Assembly (NCBI GenBank): GCA_011050235.1
Contig: DRGC01000025.1
Location: 1 to 48,248 of the forward strand
Direction: 5' to 3'
DNA from: Phycisphaerae bacterium
GTDB lineage: Bacteria; Planctomycetota; Phycisphaerae; SM23-33
DNA length: 48,248 bases
Of the stretch, positions 1-8,790 are shown piece by piece. Made by a program: the position numbers and the translations under genes. Within the stretch, counting starts at the first letter, position 1. Each line of letters begins with the position of its first letter. A model generated the notes under the pieces. That model was given only the letters and a program-made list of their open reading frames with translations, ran no database searches and was not told where the DNA came from.

Positions 1-177
1 GATGCAGCCGCCCAGGCCGCCGGGCGATTGGCCCAGTCGGCGGATATCATCGATGCTGCCGAGTGGGTGGCCATCGATGTTCGTTCGGCCCTGGCCGAGT
101 TGGGGCAGATCAGCGGCGAGGTCGTCACCGAAGACGTGCTCGGCCGTATCTTCGCACGCTTCTGCGTGGGCAAGTGA
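1..177 (+). CDS. mnmE: MnmE (TrmE) tRNA modification GTPase, C-terminal end only
   Basis: The window opens inside this gene. Frame 1 gives 58 residues ending in FARFCVGK and a TGA stop at 175-177. MnmE ends in a conserved FCIGK-type tail whose Cys is part of the catalytic C-terminus, and the preceding stretch ([24 protein letters not shown]) matches the usual C-terminal helices of the family. MnmE works with MnmG to install the carboxymethylaminomethyl group on wobble uridine of certain tRNAs. The G domain and the N-terminal folate-binding domain lie upstream of the window. It is followed by a converging sigma-factor gene. The assignment rests on the tail alone but the tail is distinctive. 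Confidence 0.88.
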   Translation, partial: DAAAQAAGRLAQSADIIDAAEWVAIDVRSALAELGQISGEVVTEDVLGRIFARFCVGK

Positions 178-276
178 GTGCCCCTGCGGGGCCGATGCCG
201 GCAGCTACATGGTGGGCGAAAGAAAAGCGCGGCAGCCGAAACGGCCACCGCGCCGGTTGAGAAGAAGCCGATCTTG

Positions 277-861
277 TCAGGCGGCCATGGCCGATCGGCC
301 GAGCCGGCGGAGGCGCTGGATCAGCGCCTTGTGGCGCAGGCAGACGGCCGACTCGCTGATGTCGAAGACTTTGGCGATGTCCTTGAAGGTCAGTTCATTG
401 GTATAGTACATCACCAGCAGTTGGCGGTCCTGGGGACGAAGCTTCTTTAGCAGTTCCCCGCAGAGATCCTGGCGGTCGACGGCGGCGTGGCCCTTGGGGG
501 CGTGCGGGTCGGGGATCTCCGGCGTCAGGGCGGTGAATGTCGGCGCGGGGGTCGTGCGGCGCCTGGATAGGACGCCATCCTTGCGCATCTCGTCGATGGC
601 CAGGTACATGCCCTTGCGCCAGGCAAACTGCGGAAACGGGACGCCGCGGCCGGGCTCGTAGGCCCGGGCCGCCAACGCCAACCCCAGGTAAGCGTAGCTT
701 CGCAGATCGTCCAAGCTGACCCAACTGTACCAACGGCTCAGGCGGACGGCAATTCCATTAGCCATCGAGATGTGCTTGACGGCGAGGTCTTCGGTGTCGT
801 CTTCAACACCGGCATTTTCCATGTCCGCGTCCTGCGGCTTCGCTTCTTTAGCCTTCGTCAC
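277..861 (-). CDS. FliA/SigD-like alternative RNA polymerase sigma factor
   Basis: This is a small sigma-70 family protein of about 194 residues. Region 2 is visible as SLDDLRSYAYLGLALAARAY followed by FAWRKGMYLAIDEMRKDG, which resembles the -10 recognition region of FliA/SigD/SigB-type factors. Region 4 follows the linker as LRPQDRQLLVMYY and a helix-turn-helix with LTFKDIAKVFDISESAV. The frame stays open to an ATG at 910-912, but that codon has no ribosome binding site and sits against a very AT-rich TATTATGATTATTA stretch. A GTG at 859-861 lies 8-9 nt after AAAGGG and is my preferred start; a second in-frame GTG is at 865-867. No anti-sigma gene is adjacent. The regulon cannot be told from sequence. 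Confidence 0.82.
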   Translation of the reverse strand: MTKAKEAKPQDADMENAGVEDDTEDLAVKHISMANGIAVRLSRWYSWVSLDDLRSYAYLGLALAARAYEPGRGVPFPQFAWRKGMYLAIDEMRKDGVLSRRRTTPAPTFTALTPEIPDPHAPKGHAAVDRQDLCGELLKKLRPQDRQLLVMYYTNELTFKDIAKVFDISESAVCLRHKALIQRLRRLGRSAMAA

Positions 862-912
862 TGTCACTGCCCTTTCGGTGGGGAGAACATAGAATTGAAA
901 TTGGGGAAACAT

Positions 913-1300
913 TAATAATCATAATAGGCTTAACAATCATCGACCGATTCTGCAGATACGGCAACTGGGCGTATCCCTCAAATGGATAGGGGGATAAAGG
1001 AGTTAACTTCGAACAAGATAGCTCGGTAGCCGCGGCAATACTTGGTGAGAAGACCTCTCTGTGTCTTCGTAACAGACTATTGCGTATAGAGTTGGTACCT
1101 ATTGATGGAGGGGCTTTGGGTGTATTGTATCCGGCTGTGCATATGTGTTCTGGCCCAGGCTGTCTGGGTGTTTCCACCCAGCCGGATGTGCGGAACAAAA
1201 AGTGCCCCTCGGCCGAACGGCCAATTTCAGGCGGCAGACCAGCGGTGGCTGGCCTGGTGTGGGCTGGCCCTGGTGTGGGCTGGCCCCTGCGGGCCGGCCC
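913..1300. other. Intergenic region upstream of the sigma factor and downstream of the HD-GYP gene
   Basis: About 390 bases without a convincing gene. The part next to the sigma factor (913-1100) is markedly AT-richer than its surroundings and should hold that gene's promoter. TATTAT (926-921) and TATGAT (923-918) occur on the minus strand, but I could not pair either with a good -35 box. The part next to the HD-GYP gene (about 1247-1300) has a 16-nt unit, GGGCTGGCCCTGGTGT, repeated about two and a half times. It ends in the palindrome GGGCCGGCCC directly after the HD-GYP stop codon; there is no U-tract, so it is not a clear intrinsic terminator. Confidence 0.5.
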
Positions 1301-2311
1301 TTAGAAGGCGGGGATTTCGGCGAAACGCTCCTGGATCTGGAGAAACTCGTCTTCGTGTCTGTGGAAGGCGTCGACCACGTCGGGGTCGAACTGCGTGGCG
1401 CGGCCTTGCAGGATGATGCTCCTTGCGACGCCGTGGCTGAAGGCTTCCTTGTAGACCCGTTTGGACACGAGCGCGTCGTAGACGTCGGCGACGGTGAAGA
1501 TTCGCCCGCACAGAGGAATGTTGTGACCGGCCAGCCCGACCGGGTAGCCTTGTCCATCGAACCGCTCGTGGTGGGTGGTGGCGATGTCGCGGGCCATCTG
1601 CAGGAACCGCGCCTCGGGGTGCTGCTGCAGGGCCAGGTCCAGCGTGCGAGCGCCTTCGGCGGCGTGGGTCTTCATGATCTCGAACTCGCCGTCGTCCAGC
1701 CGCCCGGGCTTGAGCAGGACGTAGTCGGGGATGCTGACCTTGCCGATGTCGTGCAGCGGGCTGGTGAGGTAGATCAGGTGGATGAAGTCCGGATCGATCT
1801 GGTCGGGGAAGATGTTGTAATCGGCGAGGTCCTGAGCCAGGACGCGGGAGTAGCTTTGCGTCCGCTCCAGGTGGGCGCCGGTTTCGGGGTCGCGTGATTC
1901 AGCCAGTTTGGCCAGCGCGAAGATGGTGACCTCGTGACTTTGCAGGGACAGCATTCGCTCGGCTGTGCGAATGCGGACGAACAGCTCTTCCGGCTCGAAG
2001 GGCTTGGACATGAACTCGTCCGCCCCGGCCGACAGTCCCTCGACGATGCAGGACGTGCCGCTCTTAACCGTCAGCATGAGAATGTAAATGTATCGACCGA
2101 GCTCCTCGGCCCGGATGGCGCGGCACAGGTCGATACCGTCCATTTCCGGCATGAGCCAATCGGCGATAACGAGGCGACAGTGGCTCTGTCGGAGCGCATC
2201 CATGGCAGCAAAGCCGTTGTCGGCTTCAAGGACGTTGTGGCCCATGCCTTTCAGGGCGGTGGCCAGGACGTCGCGGGCGATCTGTTCGTCGTCAACAATC
2301 AGGATTTCCAT
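1301..2311 (-). CDS. Response regulator with HD-GYP cyclic-di-GMP phosphodiesterase output domain
   Basis: The 336-residue protein has a receiver domain (residues 1-120) with the acidic pocket at D7-D8, the phospho-acceptor D51 in [10 protein letters not shown] and the conserved K103 in SKPFEPEE. An HD-GYP domain follows (about 125-330), with HD at H187-D188 in LHDIGK, the second metal-binding HH in [13 protein letters not shown] and an intact GYP at 255-257. HD-GYP proteins hydrolyse cyclic-di-GMP, so phosphorylation of this cytoplasmic protein probably lowers cyclic-di-GMP. Its first 13 bases overlap the end of the hybrid kinase gene, so the two are cotranscribed and probably translationally coupled. 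The kinase HPt domain is the obvious phosphate donor. Confidence 0.93.
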   Translation of the reverse strand: MEILIVDDEQIARDVLATALKGMGHNVLEADNGFAAMDALRQSHCRLVIADWLMPEMDGIDLCRAIRAEELGRYIYILMLTVKSGTSCIVEGLSAGADEFMSKPFEPEELFVRIRTAERMLSLQSHEVTIFALAKLAESRDPETGAHLERTQSYSRVLAQDLADYNIFPDQIDPDFIHLIYLTSPLHDIGKVSIPDYVLLKPGRLDDGEFEIMKTHAAEGARTLDLALQQHPEARFLQMARDIATTHHERFDGQGYPVGLAGHNIPLCGRIFTVADVYDALVSKRVYKEAFSHGVARSIILQGRATQFDPDVVDAFHRHEDEFLQIQERFAEIPAF

Positions 2312-5300
2312 AATGTATCCTTACTCAAGGGCCTCTGGGCCTTTTCGGCGAGATTGACGAGATCGGCTAATACATCGGGTATGTGATCGAGGCATCGGGT
2401 CAGTTCAACTTGCAGGTCGAGCAGGGGGGTGCGTGCGGCCGCTTCGGCCCCGGCGGCGGCGAGGGTCTCAACGGCCCCGGCGGCGGCGCGGAGGGGCTCG
2501 GCCGAGAGGGTGGCGGCATCGCCCTTGAGCGCATGGGCCAACCGGGCGGCGGCATCGGTGTCGCCTTCGGCCAGGGCGCGTTCAATCCGGTCGACGGTGT
2601 CCGCAGCGATGTGCAGAAAGCTGGTCAGGATCTTCGAGGCGGCGTGGGCGTTGCCCATGCATCGATGCACCAGCGCTGCTACATCGAGGATGACCTGGCC
2701 GCCCGTTGGGTGAGTGTCCTGCGGCGCCTCGTCGTCGGCGGGGGCGCGGAGCGCATCGGACGGCTGGGGCGTCTGGTCGACTATGCGGGCGATGACCTCG
2801 GCGATTCGATCGCCGGTAATGGGTTTGGTGAGATAGTCGTCCATCTCGGCATCGATGCATCGCTGCTGGTCATCCTTCATTGCGTGGGCCGTCAGTGCGA
2901 CGATGGGTGTGTGTCGTCCCAGGCCCTGTTCGAGCTTTCGGATTTCGGCGGTGGCCTCGAAGCCGTTCATCTCCGGCATCTGGACGTCCATGAAGATCAG
3001 GTCGAACGGCTCGTTCTTTGCGGCGTGGACGGCTTGGCGTCCGTCGTTGGCCAGAGTCACCGAGTGGCCCAGCGATTGCAGCAGTTCGGCCGCGACATCG
3101 CGACTGATGGGGCTGTCCTCAGCCAGCAACACTCGCAGCGAGCGTTGCGAGTGGGCGGCGCTGTGGACGTCGGATCGGAAGGTTTCACTGATCTTGCCCA
3201 TTGCGATCAGGATTTGTTCGAGCAGTTCCGACGAGCGGATGGGCTTGACCAGGCAGCCGGCTGCGCCGAGTTGTCGGCTTCGGTGGGACTGGTCTCCGTA
3301 ATCCGAGGACGTTAGCATCATGATTAGAGGTGCGCGCCCGTCGGGGGCGGGGGCGGCCATGATCCGCTCGGCGAGGTCGAACCCGTCCATCTCCGGCATG
3401 TTTACGTCCAGCAGGATGATGTCGAACGATCGCCCAGCCTGGTGATGGTCGGCCAGGACCTTCAGGGCCGCCTTGCCGCTGTCAGCGAGGTAGGGCGTCA
3501 TCTCCTGTGCGGCGAGGGTCTCGGCGAGCACCTCGCGGTTGACGGCGTTGTCGTCGACGATCAGCACCGACACACCCGTCAGGTCGGACAGCTCGGCGGG
3601 CAATATATCGGTGGCGGGCTCATCGGCCGGGGCCAGCGGGAGCGAGATGTGGAATGTGCTGCCGCGGTCGGGCTGGCTCTCGGCCCAGATTCGGCCTCCC
3701 ATCATCTCGACCAGCCGCCGGCTGATGGTCAGCCCAAGCCCCGTGCCTCCGAACCGCCGTGTGGTGGAGGTGTCGGCCTGGGTGAACGCCTCGAAGATGT
3801 CGGCGAGCTTGTCGGCGGCGATGCCGATCCCCGTATCCTGGACGGCGGCGTGCATCTGGACCTGGTCGGGCTGGGTCTGCTCACACGAGACGTCGATCAG
3901 GACGTATCCCTCGGCGGTGAACTTCACGGCGTTGCCGGTGAGGTTCATCAGGACCTGTCGGATCCTGGCCTGGTCGGCGGTCACCCAGCGGGGGGAGTCG
4001 GGGGCGTATCGCACGACGACTTCCACGCCTTTGTCTTTGGCCACCGACGCGGCCAGCCAGGCCACTTCCTCGGTCAGGTTGCGGAGGTCGAACGGTTCGG
4101 ACTCCAGGGTCAGCCGACCGGCCTCGATTTTCGAGAAATCCAGGATGTCGTTGATGACTACCAGCAGCGCCTCGGCAGATTGTCGAATCGCTTTGGCGTA
4201 TCGGGCCTGCTGGGGGGTCTGGGGGGTCTTGAGAAGCAACTCCGTCATGCCGAGCACGCCGTTCATGGGCGTGCGGATTTCGTGGCTCATGTTGGCCAGG
4301 AACTCGCTCTTGGACTCGGTGGCCCGCTCGGCTTTGATCCGTGCGGCCTCCAGGGCGGCCTGTCTCTCATCGAGGATGGCCATCATGTTGTTGAACGCTT
4401 CGCCGATCTCATAGACCGGCTCGGCGATCGCCTGCTGGTAGACTTCACACTCCTGGCATAGGCCCAGTTTCTGAGCGAATGTTCCCTGGACCTTGTCCTG
4501 ACAATGCGTCCCAGCCACCTGCCAGCACCGGGGGTTTCGCTCGCCGAAGCAGGGGCAATCCCGCTGGTCGCACTGCTTCAACTCCCAGCAGGTGACCTGC
4601 TGGGGATGTTCAAACCGCACTCCCTCGCCCGGTGAGTCCTTGGCCAGTGTGACCAGATTGGTAAACTCATCCAACGCGCTGCGGAGAATCTGTGCCAGGT
4701 CCCGATAACGGGCCTCGCTTTTCTTGAGCGTCTCCTGGGCCTGCTGACGATCCATTGCCCGCAGCCTCTCGGCCTTCAGATCCGCCTGGGCCTTGCCGCT
4801 CGAATAGGTCATGTACCCCGCCAGCAGCGCCACGACCAGCAACCCGCCCATCAGGGCATGGCTCAGTCTTGCCTGGGCGCGGATCGGCCCGGAAATCTCG
4901 GACTTGAGCGTCACCACCGCCAGGCCGTACTGTTGATCGCCCAGGCGGATGGGCGCAAAAGCCGCCAACTGCTCGAGGCATTCCAGGCCATTGACGTACT
5001 CGGCCGTGCCCTCCTCGCCGTTCTGCACGCGCCGGCGCAGTTGGCGTTCCAGCACTTCCACTTCCTCGTCGATCTGCTCCCAGGTCAAGCCCACGTAGTC
5101 AGAGTTGGTGTGGTGCAGCAGTTGCCCGTCGTTGTCCACCAACCAACAGAAACTCTTGCCTCCTGCTTGGGCTCGCGAGATGGCGCGGTCCAGGAGCTTG
5201 GCTATGTCCAACCCGGTGTAGACCACAGCCTTGATCTGCCCGCCGTCATATATCGGCGCCGCAATGCGGACCATCCGGCTGTCGCCGTGTTCGGGGACGA

Positions 5301-5772
5301 TCTGGGGTCCGCCTAGGAAGGGCTTGCCCGTCCGCCAGACGGCCTGAAACTCGGGCGTGCTGAAGACGTTCGGGCGCTCGCCTGTTCTCGGGCTCTGGTG
5401 GATCACATTGCCGTTGGCATCGGCGATCGCCACGCTGTCTACCAGGTCGGTTTCCTCGGCTATGAACAGATCGAGCTCGGTCTGAAGCTCGGGTGTTTCA
5501 TCGATGATCCTCGGGTCGTTGGCCAAGCGGTCGAGGTGGAACATCATGTTGCTGACGAGCTCTTCGGCCGTGGTGGCCATGGACCGCGCGATGGCGAGCT
5601 GGTGGGCCTGGAAGGCGCGAATCGTCTGACGCTCGAAGCGCTTCTGCCCCGCACCCAGGCCGATGATCATCAGCGCGACGACGACGGCCGCCAACGTCAG
5701 CGGCACGGCAAACTTCCAGCGAGTCGGGCTTTGCATCGCCTGAGTTGGCGCGGCGCGATGACGGTCAGACAT
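2299..5772 (-). CDS. Hybrid sensor histidine kinase: dCache sensor, Cys-rich module, HisKA, HATPase, two receivers and HPt
   Basis: This is a membrane-bound phosphorelay kinase. Numbering from the most upstream ATG (5793), TM1 is about 28-48, an extracytoplasmic double-Cache-like sensor about 50-310, and TM2 about 312-331. A Cys-rich segment (402-449) has pairs such as CWELKQC, CPC and CQEC. HisKA carries H504 in [11 protein letters not shown]. The ATPase has N621, DTGIG (653-657) and GGTGLGL (682-688). Receiver 1 has D796 and K850, receiver 2 has D936 and K990, and a C-terminal HPt has H1087 in AHALKGDA. Three ATGs lie close together; the third (5772) has GAGAGGG six bases upstream and is my start. 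The gene runs into the HD-GYP regulator, its likely partner. The ligand is unknown. Confidence 0.93.
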   Translation of the reverse strand: MSDRHRAAPTQAMQSPTRWKFAVPLTLAAVVVALMIIGLGAGQKRFERQTIRAFQAHQLAIARSMATTAEELVSNMMFHLDRLANDPRIIDETPELQTELDLFIAEETDLVDSVAIADANGNVIHQSPRTGERPNVFSTPEFQAVWRTGKPFLGGPQIVPEHGDSRMVRIAAPIYDGGQIKAVVYTGLDIAKLLDRAISRAQAGGKSFCWLVDNDGQLLHHTNSDYVGLTWEQIDEEVEVLERQLRRRVQNGEEGTAEYVNGLECLEQLAAFAPIRLGDQQYGLAVVTLKSEISGPIRAQARLSHALMGGLLVVALLAGYMTYSSGKAQADLKAERLRAMDRQQAQETLKKSEARYRDLAQILRSALDEFTNLVTLAKDSPGEGVRFEHPQQVTCWELKQCDQRDCPCFGERNPRCWQVAGTHCQDKVQGTFAQKLGLCQECEVYQQAIAEPVYEIGEAFNNMMAILDERQAALEAARIKAERATESKSEFLANMSHEIRTPMNGVLGMTELLLKTPQTPQQARYAKAIRQSAEALLVVINDILDFSKIEAGRLTLESEPFDLRNLTEEVAWLAASVAKDKGVEVVVRYAPDSPRWVTADQARIRQVLMNLTGNAVKFTAEGYVLIDVSCEQTQPDQVQMHAAVQDTGIGIAADKLADIFEAFTQADTSTTRRFGGTGLGLTISRRLVEMMGGRIWAESQPDRGSTFHISLPLAPADEPATDILPAELSDLTGVSVLIVDDNAVNREVLAETLAAQEMTPYLADSGKAALKVLADHHQAGRSFDIILLDVNMPEMDGFDLAERIMAAPAPDGRAPLIMMLTSSDYGDQSHRSRQLGAAGCLVKPIRSSELLEQILIAMGKISETFRSDVHSAAHSQRSLRVLLAEDSPISRDVAAELLQSLGHSVTLANDGRQAVHAAKNEPFDLIFMDVQMPEMNGFEATAEIRKLEQGLGRHTPIVALTAHAMKDDQQRCIDAEMDDYLTKPITGDRIAEVIARIVDQTPQPSDALRAPADDEAPQDTHPTGGQVILDVAALVHRCMGNAHAASKILTSFLHIAADTVDRIERALAEGDTDAAARLAHALKGDAATLSAEPLRAAAGAVETLAAAGAEAAARTPLLDLQVELTRCLDHIPDVLADLVNLAEKAQRPLSKDTLWKS

Positions 5773-6106
5773 AGACATCCCTCTCGATTGCATGGCCTGT
5801 CATAACTCTATTGGTCCACATCAATTGGTCGTGGAACCGAACGAATTGGAACACCCACCCGCTGACCATCCAGCCCATGGGTCGGCTCTTATTGTTCTAT
5901 CGGACGGACTGCAGGGGCCCTTGATTACCACACCAAAACAAGTTGTCTTGCCCCATGCGTTGGGCTAAGTCCGTTCCCCGCTAGCCGGGCGCCAAGCCGC
6001 TCGACGAGGATCTCGGGCGCAAGAAGAAATGGACGGCCCGGGTGGGTCGTCCGTTTTGGGTTTTGGCGGTCGGGCGATTCTTGCGGCGGCCCGATGGAGG
6101 CGGGGA
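5773..6106. other. Intergenic region between the LuxR-type regulator and the hybrid kinase
   Basis: About 330 bases without a gene. It should contain the kinase promoter in its lower half; the sequence there is AT-richer (5800-5935), but I could not assign a confident -35/-10 pair. The upper half holds the terminator of the LuxR-type gene, listed separately. Confidence 0.45.
6031..6052 (-). terminator. Intrinsic terminator of the LuxR-type regulator gene
   Basis: A 9-bp stem (GGACGGCCC pairing with GGGTCGTCC, one G-U pair) closes a GGGT loop. On the minus strand it is followed by ATTTCTTCTT. It lies about 55 bases after the stop of the LuxR-type gene. On the plus strand it is followed by GTTTTGGGTTTT, so it could also act from the other side. 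Confidence 0.6.
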
Positions 6107-6841
6107 TTAGATTGAGACGAGTCCCTGCTGGATGGCCAGGCGGACGAGGGCGGCTAGGGACTCGACGCCGCACTTGCGGTAGATGTTGTAGCGGTGGTTC
6201 TCGACGGTCTTGGGGCTGATGTGCAGGGCTCGGCCGATCTCCTTGCTGGACAGGCCCTCGCACATTAGACGGACGACCTCCAACTCGCGGCCTGTCAGTC
6301 GAATGCCCGGCAGGCGGCCGGCGGCGCCCGGCTCGACGGCGTCAGAGACGTCGCTGACCAGGAGCTGCGCGGCGTCCGGCGCCAGATAAGCCCGGTTGGC
6401 GGCCGCCATCGTGACGGCCTTGATTAGTTCAGCCGGCTCGGCGTCGAGGTTCACGTAGGCCTTCGCCCCGATCCGAAGGGCCCCGTACACCTCGGCCCGG
6501 GAGGCCTTTTCGGCCACGACCACCAGCGGCAGCGGTTGGGGCGTTCGTTTTCGCTCGTTGTCGATGCGGTGGAAGGTCGCGAACGGCTCGGCCCCACCCA
6601 GCAGTTGGACGATCACGATGCCGTCGCTGCACCCGCCCGATGCCAACGCCTCACTCAGCTCGTCCTGGTCGGCGAACAACCCGACCACGTCGATGCCGTC
6701 GCGCTGGAGCAACTGCTGCAGGGCCTCCCGCACCAGCCGCCAGCCGCCCACCAACAGGGCGCGGACCTTCACGCTGACAAGCGGCGTTTTGGGTACGCGG
6801 CGGGAAGTCTTGGTCAGTGGGGTGTCGGACGTTTTGAGCAT
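6107..6841 (-). CDS. NarL/LuxR-type DNA-binding regulator with a degenerate receiver domain
   Basis: The 244-residue protein has a receiver-like domain (about 25-150) and a LuxR-type helix-turn-helix at the C-terminus (about 180-240: LTGRELEVVRLMCEGLSSKE, then ISPKTVENHRYNIYRKCGV), the standard NarL/FixJ layout. In the receiver, the strand that normally ends in the phospho-acceptor Asp reads IVIVQLLGG, so the Asp is missing. The acidic cluster near the N-terminus is also replaced (ALLVGGWRLVREAL). It therefore probably does not respond to phosphorylation and may be controlled by level or by another ligand. The start has AAGGAA upstream. Its mRNA carries a long leader with a strong hairpin and a near-consensus promoter, both listed separately. 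The target genes are unknown. Confidence 0.87.
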   Translation of the reverse strand: MLKTSDTPLTKTSRRVPKTPLVSVKVRALLVGGWRLVREALQQLLQRDGIDVVGLFADQDELSEALASGGCSDGIVIVQLLGGAEPFATFHRIDNERKRTPQPLPLVVVAEKASRAEVYGALRIGAKAYVNLDAEPAELIKAVTMAAANRAYLAPDAAQLLVSDVSDAVEPGAAGRLPGIRLTGRELEVVRLMCEGLSSKEIGRALHISPKTVENHRYNIYRKCGVESLAALVRLAIQQGLVSI

Positions 6842-6870
6842 GTTTATCGCGTTCCTTGGCCTTGTTGGTT

Positions 6871-6908
6871 GCTCGTCGGGCGGCCGGGTCCCTGGCCGCC
6901 CGACGAGC
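6871..6908 (-). promoter_or_regulatory. Perfect 15-bp inverted repeat in the 5' leader of the LuxR-type regulator
   Basis: GCTCGTCGGGCGGCC (6871-6885) is exactly complementary to 6894-6908, with an 8-base loop. It lies 30 bases before the ATG and downstream of the predicted start site, so it would form a very stable hairpin in the mRNA. There is no U-run after it on either strand, so it is not a simple terminator. It could be an operator for a dimeric regulator or a translational or stability element. There is no direct evidence for either role. Confidence 0.65.
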
Positions 6909-7004
6909 GTATTGACGACAGAAGGCTAATTCACGTTCATAAAATGCATTACATGCAATCCAGAGCTGACTGGCGACCATCCTTGGCCACCGGTACGGCC
7001 CGCA

Positions 7005-7034
7005 ATCATAGTCACCATCGGTTAAGTCTGTCAA
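7005..7034 (-). promoter_or_regulatory. Sigma-70 promoter of the LuxR-type regulator
   Basis: On the minus strand, TTGACA (7034-7029) and TATGAT (7010-7005) are separated by 18 bases. An A/T-rich tract upstream (7035-7070) resembles an UP element. Transcription would start near 6998 and leave a leader of about 155 bases that includes the hairpin at 6871-6908. Confidence 0.7.
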
Positions 7035-7236
7035 TTTACATTTGTGATTTTTCAGAGTTTTTGCATATCAGCCTAGGGGTTCCCACCCGCTTGGCGCGGG
7101 GGTGTCCGTGGGGTATGGCAGTGGGGGCAATCACCGGCATCGCAGAGGCCCTGGCATCGGAAGGCCGGGGCTTTTGGGCTGGCTGGGGGCCCGATGATAT
7201 GGCGGCTGCGTCGGTTTGGCGATCCTTCGGCCGTCG

Positions 7237-8073
7237 TCAGGCCGTTTGGTATGTCAGGCCGTAGCGGTCGCAGACCGCCTTGAGGGCGGCGATGGCTTTG
7301 CCGAAGAGGTCGGGCCCGCTGAAGCCGGAGAACTGCCCGGCCGCCGCCAGATGCGGCTCGAGCGTCATGGTCCCGTCGAAGCCGCGCCGGGCCAGGTCGG
7401 TGAAGATCGAATCGAACTGGCCGTCGCCTTCGCCGGCCGGCACGCACGGACCGTCGCCGGTGAGCTTGTCCTTGATGTGAAACGCGTCGGTCAGCTCGGC
7501 CAACCCCTGGGACCAGCAATCGTCGTAGGGCTTGAAGCCGTCGTTGACGAAGTTGGCCGGGTCGAAAATGCCCTTGAGGCGATCGGAGGCGATCGTGGCG
7601 AACAGATCCTTGACGCCCTCGGGGCTGAAGCCGTAGATGCCGGATTCGTTCTCGTGATACAGCACCACGTCGTGCCGCTCGGCCAAGTCGACCATTCGCC
7701 CCATGCGGTCGATGACCTCGCCGCGCTGGTTGCGGATGTCGCAGCCGTCGGTCGGGTAGAAGCTGAACATGCGAATGCTGCTGCACCCAAACCCCTTGGC
7801 GACGTCGCAGGTATGTTTGATCAACTCGATGTGGGCGTCGAAATCGTCGCTGATCTTGATCTTGCCGATGGGCGAGCCGATGAACGGCACCGTAAAGCTG
7901 CGATCGTCGAGGCGGCTCTTGTACTCGGCCACCTTATCCAGGGCCATGGCCGAGACGTTCGTCCCATCGATGCCGCGAACGTCGATGCACTTGATGCCAT
8001 GGGCCTCGCATGTGTCCATCTGGAGGTCCAACTCGGGCCCGATCTCGTCGGCAAAGGCGCTGAACGTAATCAT
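7237..8073 (-). CDS. Sugar phosphate isomerase/epimerase (xylose-isomerase-like TIM barrel)
   Basis: The 278-residue protein fits the AP-endonuclease-2/xylose-isomerase-like TIM-barrel family. The four expected metal ligands can be placed: Glu in LYHENESG, Asp in GIFDPANF, His in AFHIKD and Glu near the C-terminus in TMTLEPH. Such enzymes isomerise or epimerise free or phosphorylated sugars or inositol derivatives in the cytoplasm; the substrate cannot be read from the sequence. AGGAAACCGAGC precedes the ATG. It stands alone: the upstream neighbour is the tRNA locus on the other strand. The AT-rich stretch beyond its stop (7020-7070) belongs to the next gene's promoter. Confidence 0.87.
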   Translation of the reverse strand: MITFSAFADEIGPELDLQMDTCEAHGIKCIDVRGIDGTNVSAMALDKVAEYKSRLDDRSFTVPFIGSPIGKIKISDDFDAHIELIKHTCDVAKGFGCSSIRMFSFYPTDGCDIRNQRGEVIDRMGRMVDLAERHDVVLYHENESGIYGFSPEGVKDLFATIASDRLKGIFDPANFVNDGFKPYDDCWSQGLAELTDAFHIKDKLTGDGPCVPAGEGDGQFDSIFTDLARRGFDGTMTLEPHLAAAGQFSGFSGPDLFGKAIAALKAVCDRYGLTYQTA

Positions 8074-8168
8074 GCTCGGTTTCCTGTTCGTTCGGGGTGG
8101 CGCTCAGTCGGCGGCATCATAGCGGCCGGACCTACGACCGGCAAGCGTCGCCCGCCCACCGCGATCAG

Positions 8169-8197
8169 TTGACATGCCCACAATCAGCCGATATAGT
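8169..8197 (+). promoter_or_regulatory. Strong sigma-70 promoter of the tRNA locus
   Basis: TTGACA (8169-8174) and TATAGT (8192-8197) are separated by exactly 17 bases. The start site would fall near 8204, six bases before the first tRNA-like segment at 8210. This fits a stable-RNA promoter driving both the decayed copy and the intact tRNA. Confidence 0.78.
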
Positions 8198-8209
8198 AGC
8201 CAACTCTTT

Positions 8210-8296
8210 GGGCCGTTAGCTCAGTTGGCTAGAGCGGCCCGACGGGCAAGTCACTGGTCCCGACCTGCCGGAGCAAGTTGCACAGGACCGTGCTTT
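8210..8296 (+). pseudogene. Decayed tRNA-Val copy (first tandem unit)
   Basis: The first 27 bases are identical to the intact tRNA at 8297: acceptor strand GGGCCGT, D-arm and GAGCG. The anticodon arm is reduced to GCCCGACGGGC (11 instead of 17 bases). AAGTCACTGG of the variable and T arms is recognisable, but the 3' acceptor strand is gone. It cannot fold as a working tRNA. The unit length is 87 bases and it sits directly behind the promoter. Confidence 0.7.
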
Positions 8297-8370
8297 GGGC
8301 CGTTAGCTCAGTTGGCTAGAGCGCCTGCTCGACACGCAGGAAGTCACTGGTTCAAGTCCAGTACGGCCCA
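8297..8370 (+). tRNA. tRNA-Val (anticodon GAC) with an unusual C at position 33
   Basis: The full cloverleaf is present in 74 bases. The acceptor GGGCCGT pairs with ACGGCCC (8363-8369), with discriminator A. The D-stem is GCTC/GAGC, the anticodon stem CCTGC/GCAGG and the T-stem ACTGG/CCAGT with loop TTCAAGT. The anticodon loop is TCGACAC (8329-8335), so the anticodon is GAC (Val) and position 33, nearly always U, is C. CCA is not encoded. A GIY-YIG reading frame starts four bases after the tRNA. The Val identity depends on the loop being seven bases, which the stem supports. Confidence 0.85.
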
Positions 8371-8373
8371 TTG

Positions 8374-8636
8374 ATGGGGATCTTCGTTTACATCCTGCGC
8401 TGCCAGCGCGATGGCAGTCTCTACGTCGGCCACACCAACAACCTTGCCCGCCGCCTGATCAGCACAACAATCCAGCCGGCAAGAGCTATACCGCCAAACG
8501 AGGGCCATGGACTCTCGTTCATCGAGAGCAGCATCCTGACCGCGGCTCTGCAATGAGGCGCGAGCATTTCCTGAAATCCCCCGACGGTTCGCGCGAGAAG
8601 AAACGCCTGGCAGCCGCTGCCGAAACGGTCGACTAG
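8374..8636 (+). pseudogene. GIY-YIG (URI-type) nuclease, frameshifted
   Basis: The N-terminus MGIFVYILRC, then GSLYVGHTNNLARRL, is the GIY-YIG core of small URI-type endonucleases of about 90 residues. The frame is lost after RLI at about 8459. The second frame continues with HNNPAGKSYTAKRGPWTLVH and KKRL as far as a TAG at 8634-8636. Restoring a single base would give the usual RLIEHN sequence and one frame of about 87 residues. It may be a true frameshift or a sequencing error. It begins four bases after the tRNA-Val, and its stop codon lies in sequence matching the tRNA D-arm (CTAGAGCG). Such nucleases belong to homing and repair families; no activity is claimed for this copy. Confidence 0.78.
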
Positions 8637-8790
8637 AGCGGCCCAACGGGCAAGTCACTGGTTCAAGCCGTAGGTCCCTTCGGGAGCCAGTACGGCCCAT
8701 TGATGGAGATCATGTAAACCCTGCGCTGCCGGCGTGACGGGAGTCTCGCCGTCGGCTACACCAACGACTCTACCGGCGACTTGGACCTAG
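8637..8790 (+). repeat. Third, degenerate tRNA/GIY-YIG tandem unit
   Basis: From about 8631 the tRNA sequence recurs (CTAGAGCGGCCC, AAGTCACTGGTTCAAG, CCAGTACGGCCCA). It has the same shortened anticodon arm as the copy at 8210 and about 19 extra bases in the T-loop. From 8701 the GIY-YIG start recurs (CCTGCGCTGCC, then GGCTACACCAAC) with stops in frame. The unit runs to the end of the converging acr3 gene. It shows that tRNA and nuclease were duplicated together. Confidence 0.7.

Noticed and set aside
913-1300. Several small plus-strand frames (for example 1080-1304)
   Set aside because: They run across low-complexity GGCTGGCCC repeats and have no homologous look or ribosome binding site.
8174-8374. 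66-residue open frame reading through the tRNA locus
   Set aside because: It translates tRNA sequence (LAQLARA pattern repeated twice) and is a known type of false gene.
8374-8636. Treating the GIY-YIG sequence as an intact gene
   Set aside because: No single frame covers it; a one-base change near 8459 is needed. It is listed as a pseudogene.
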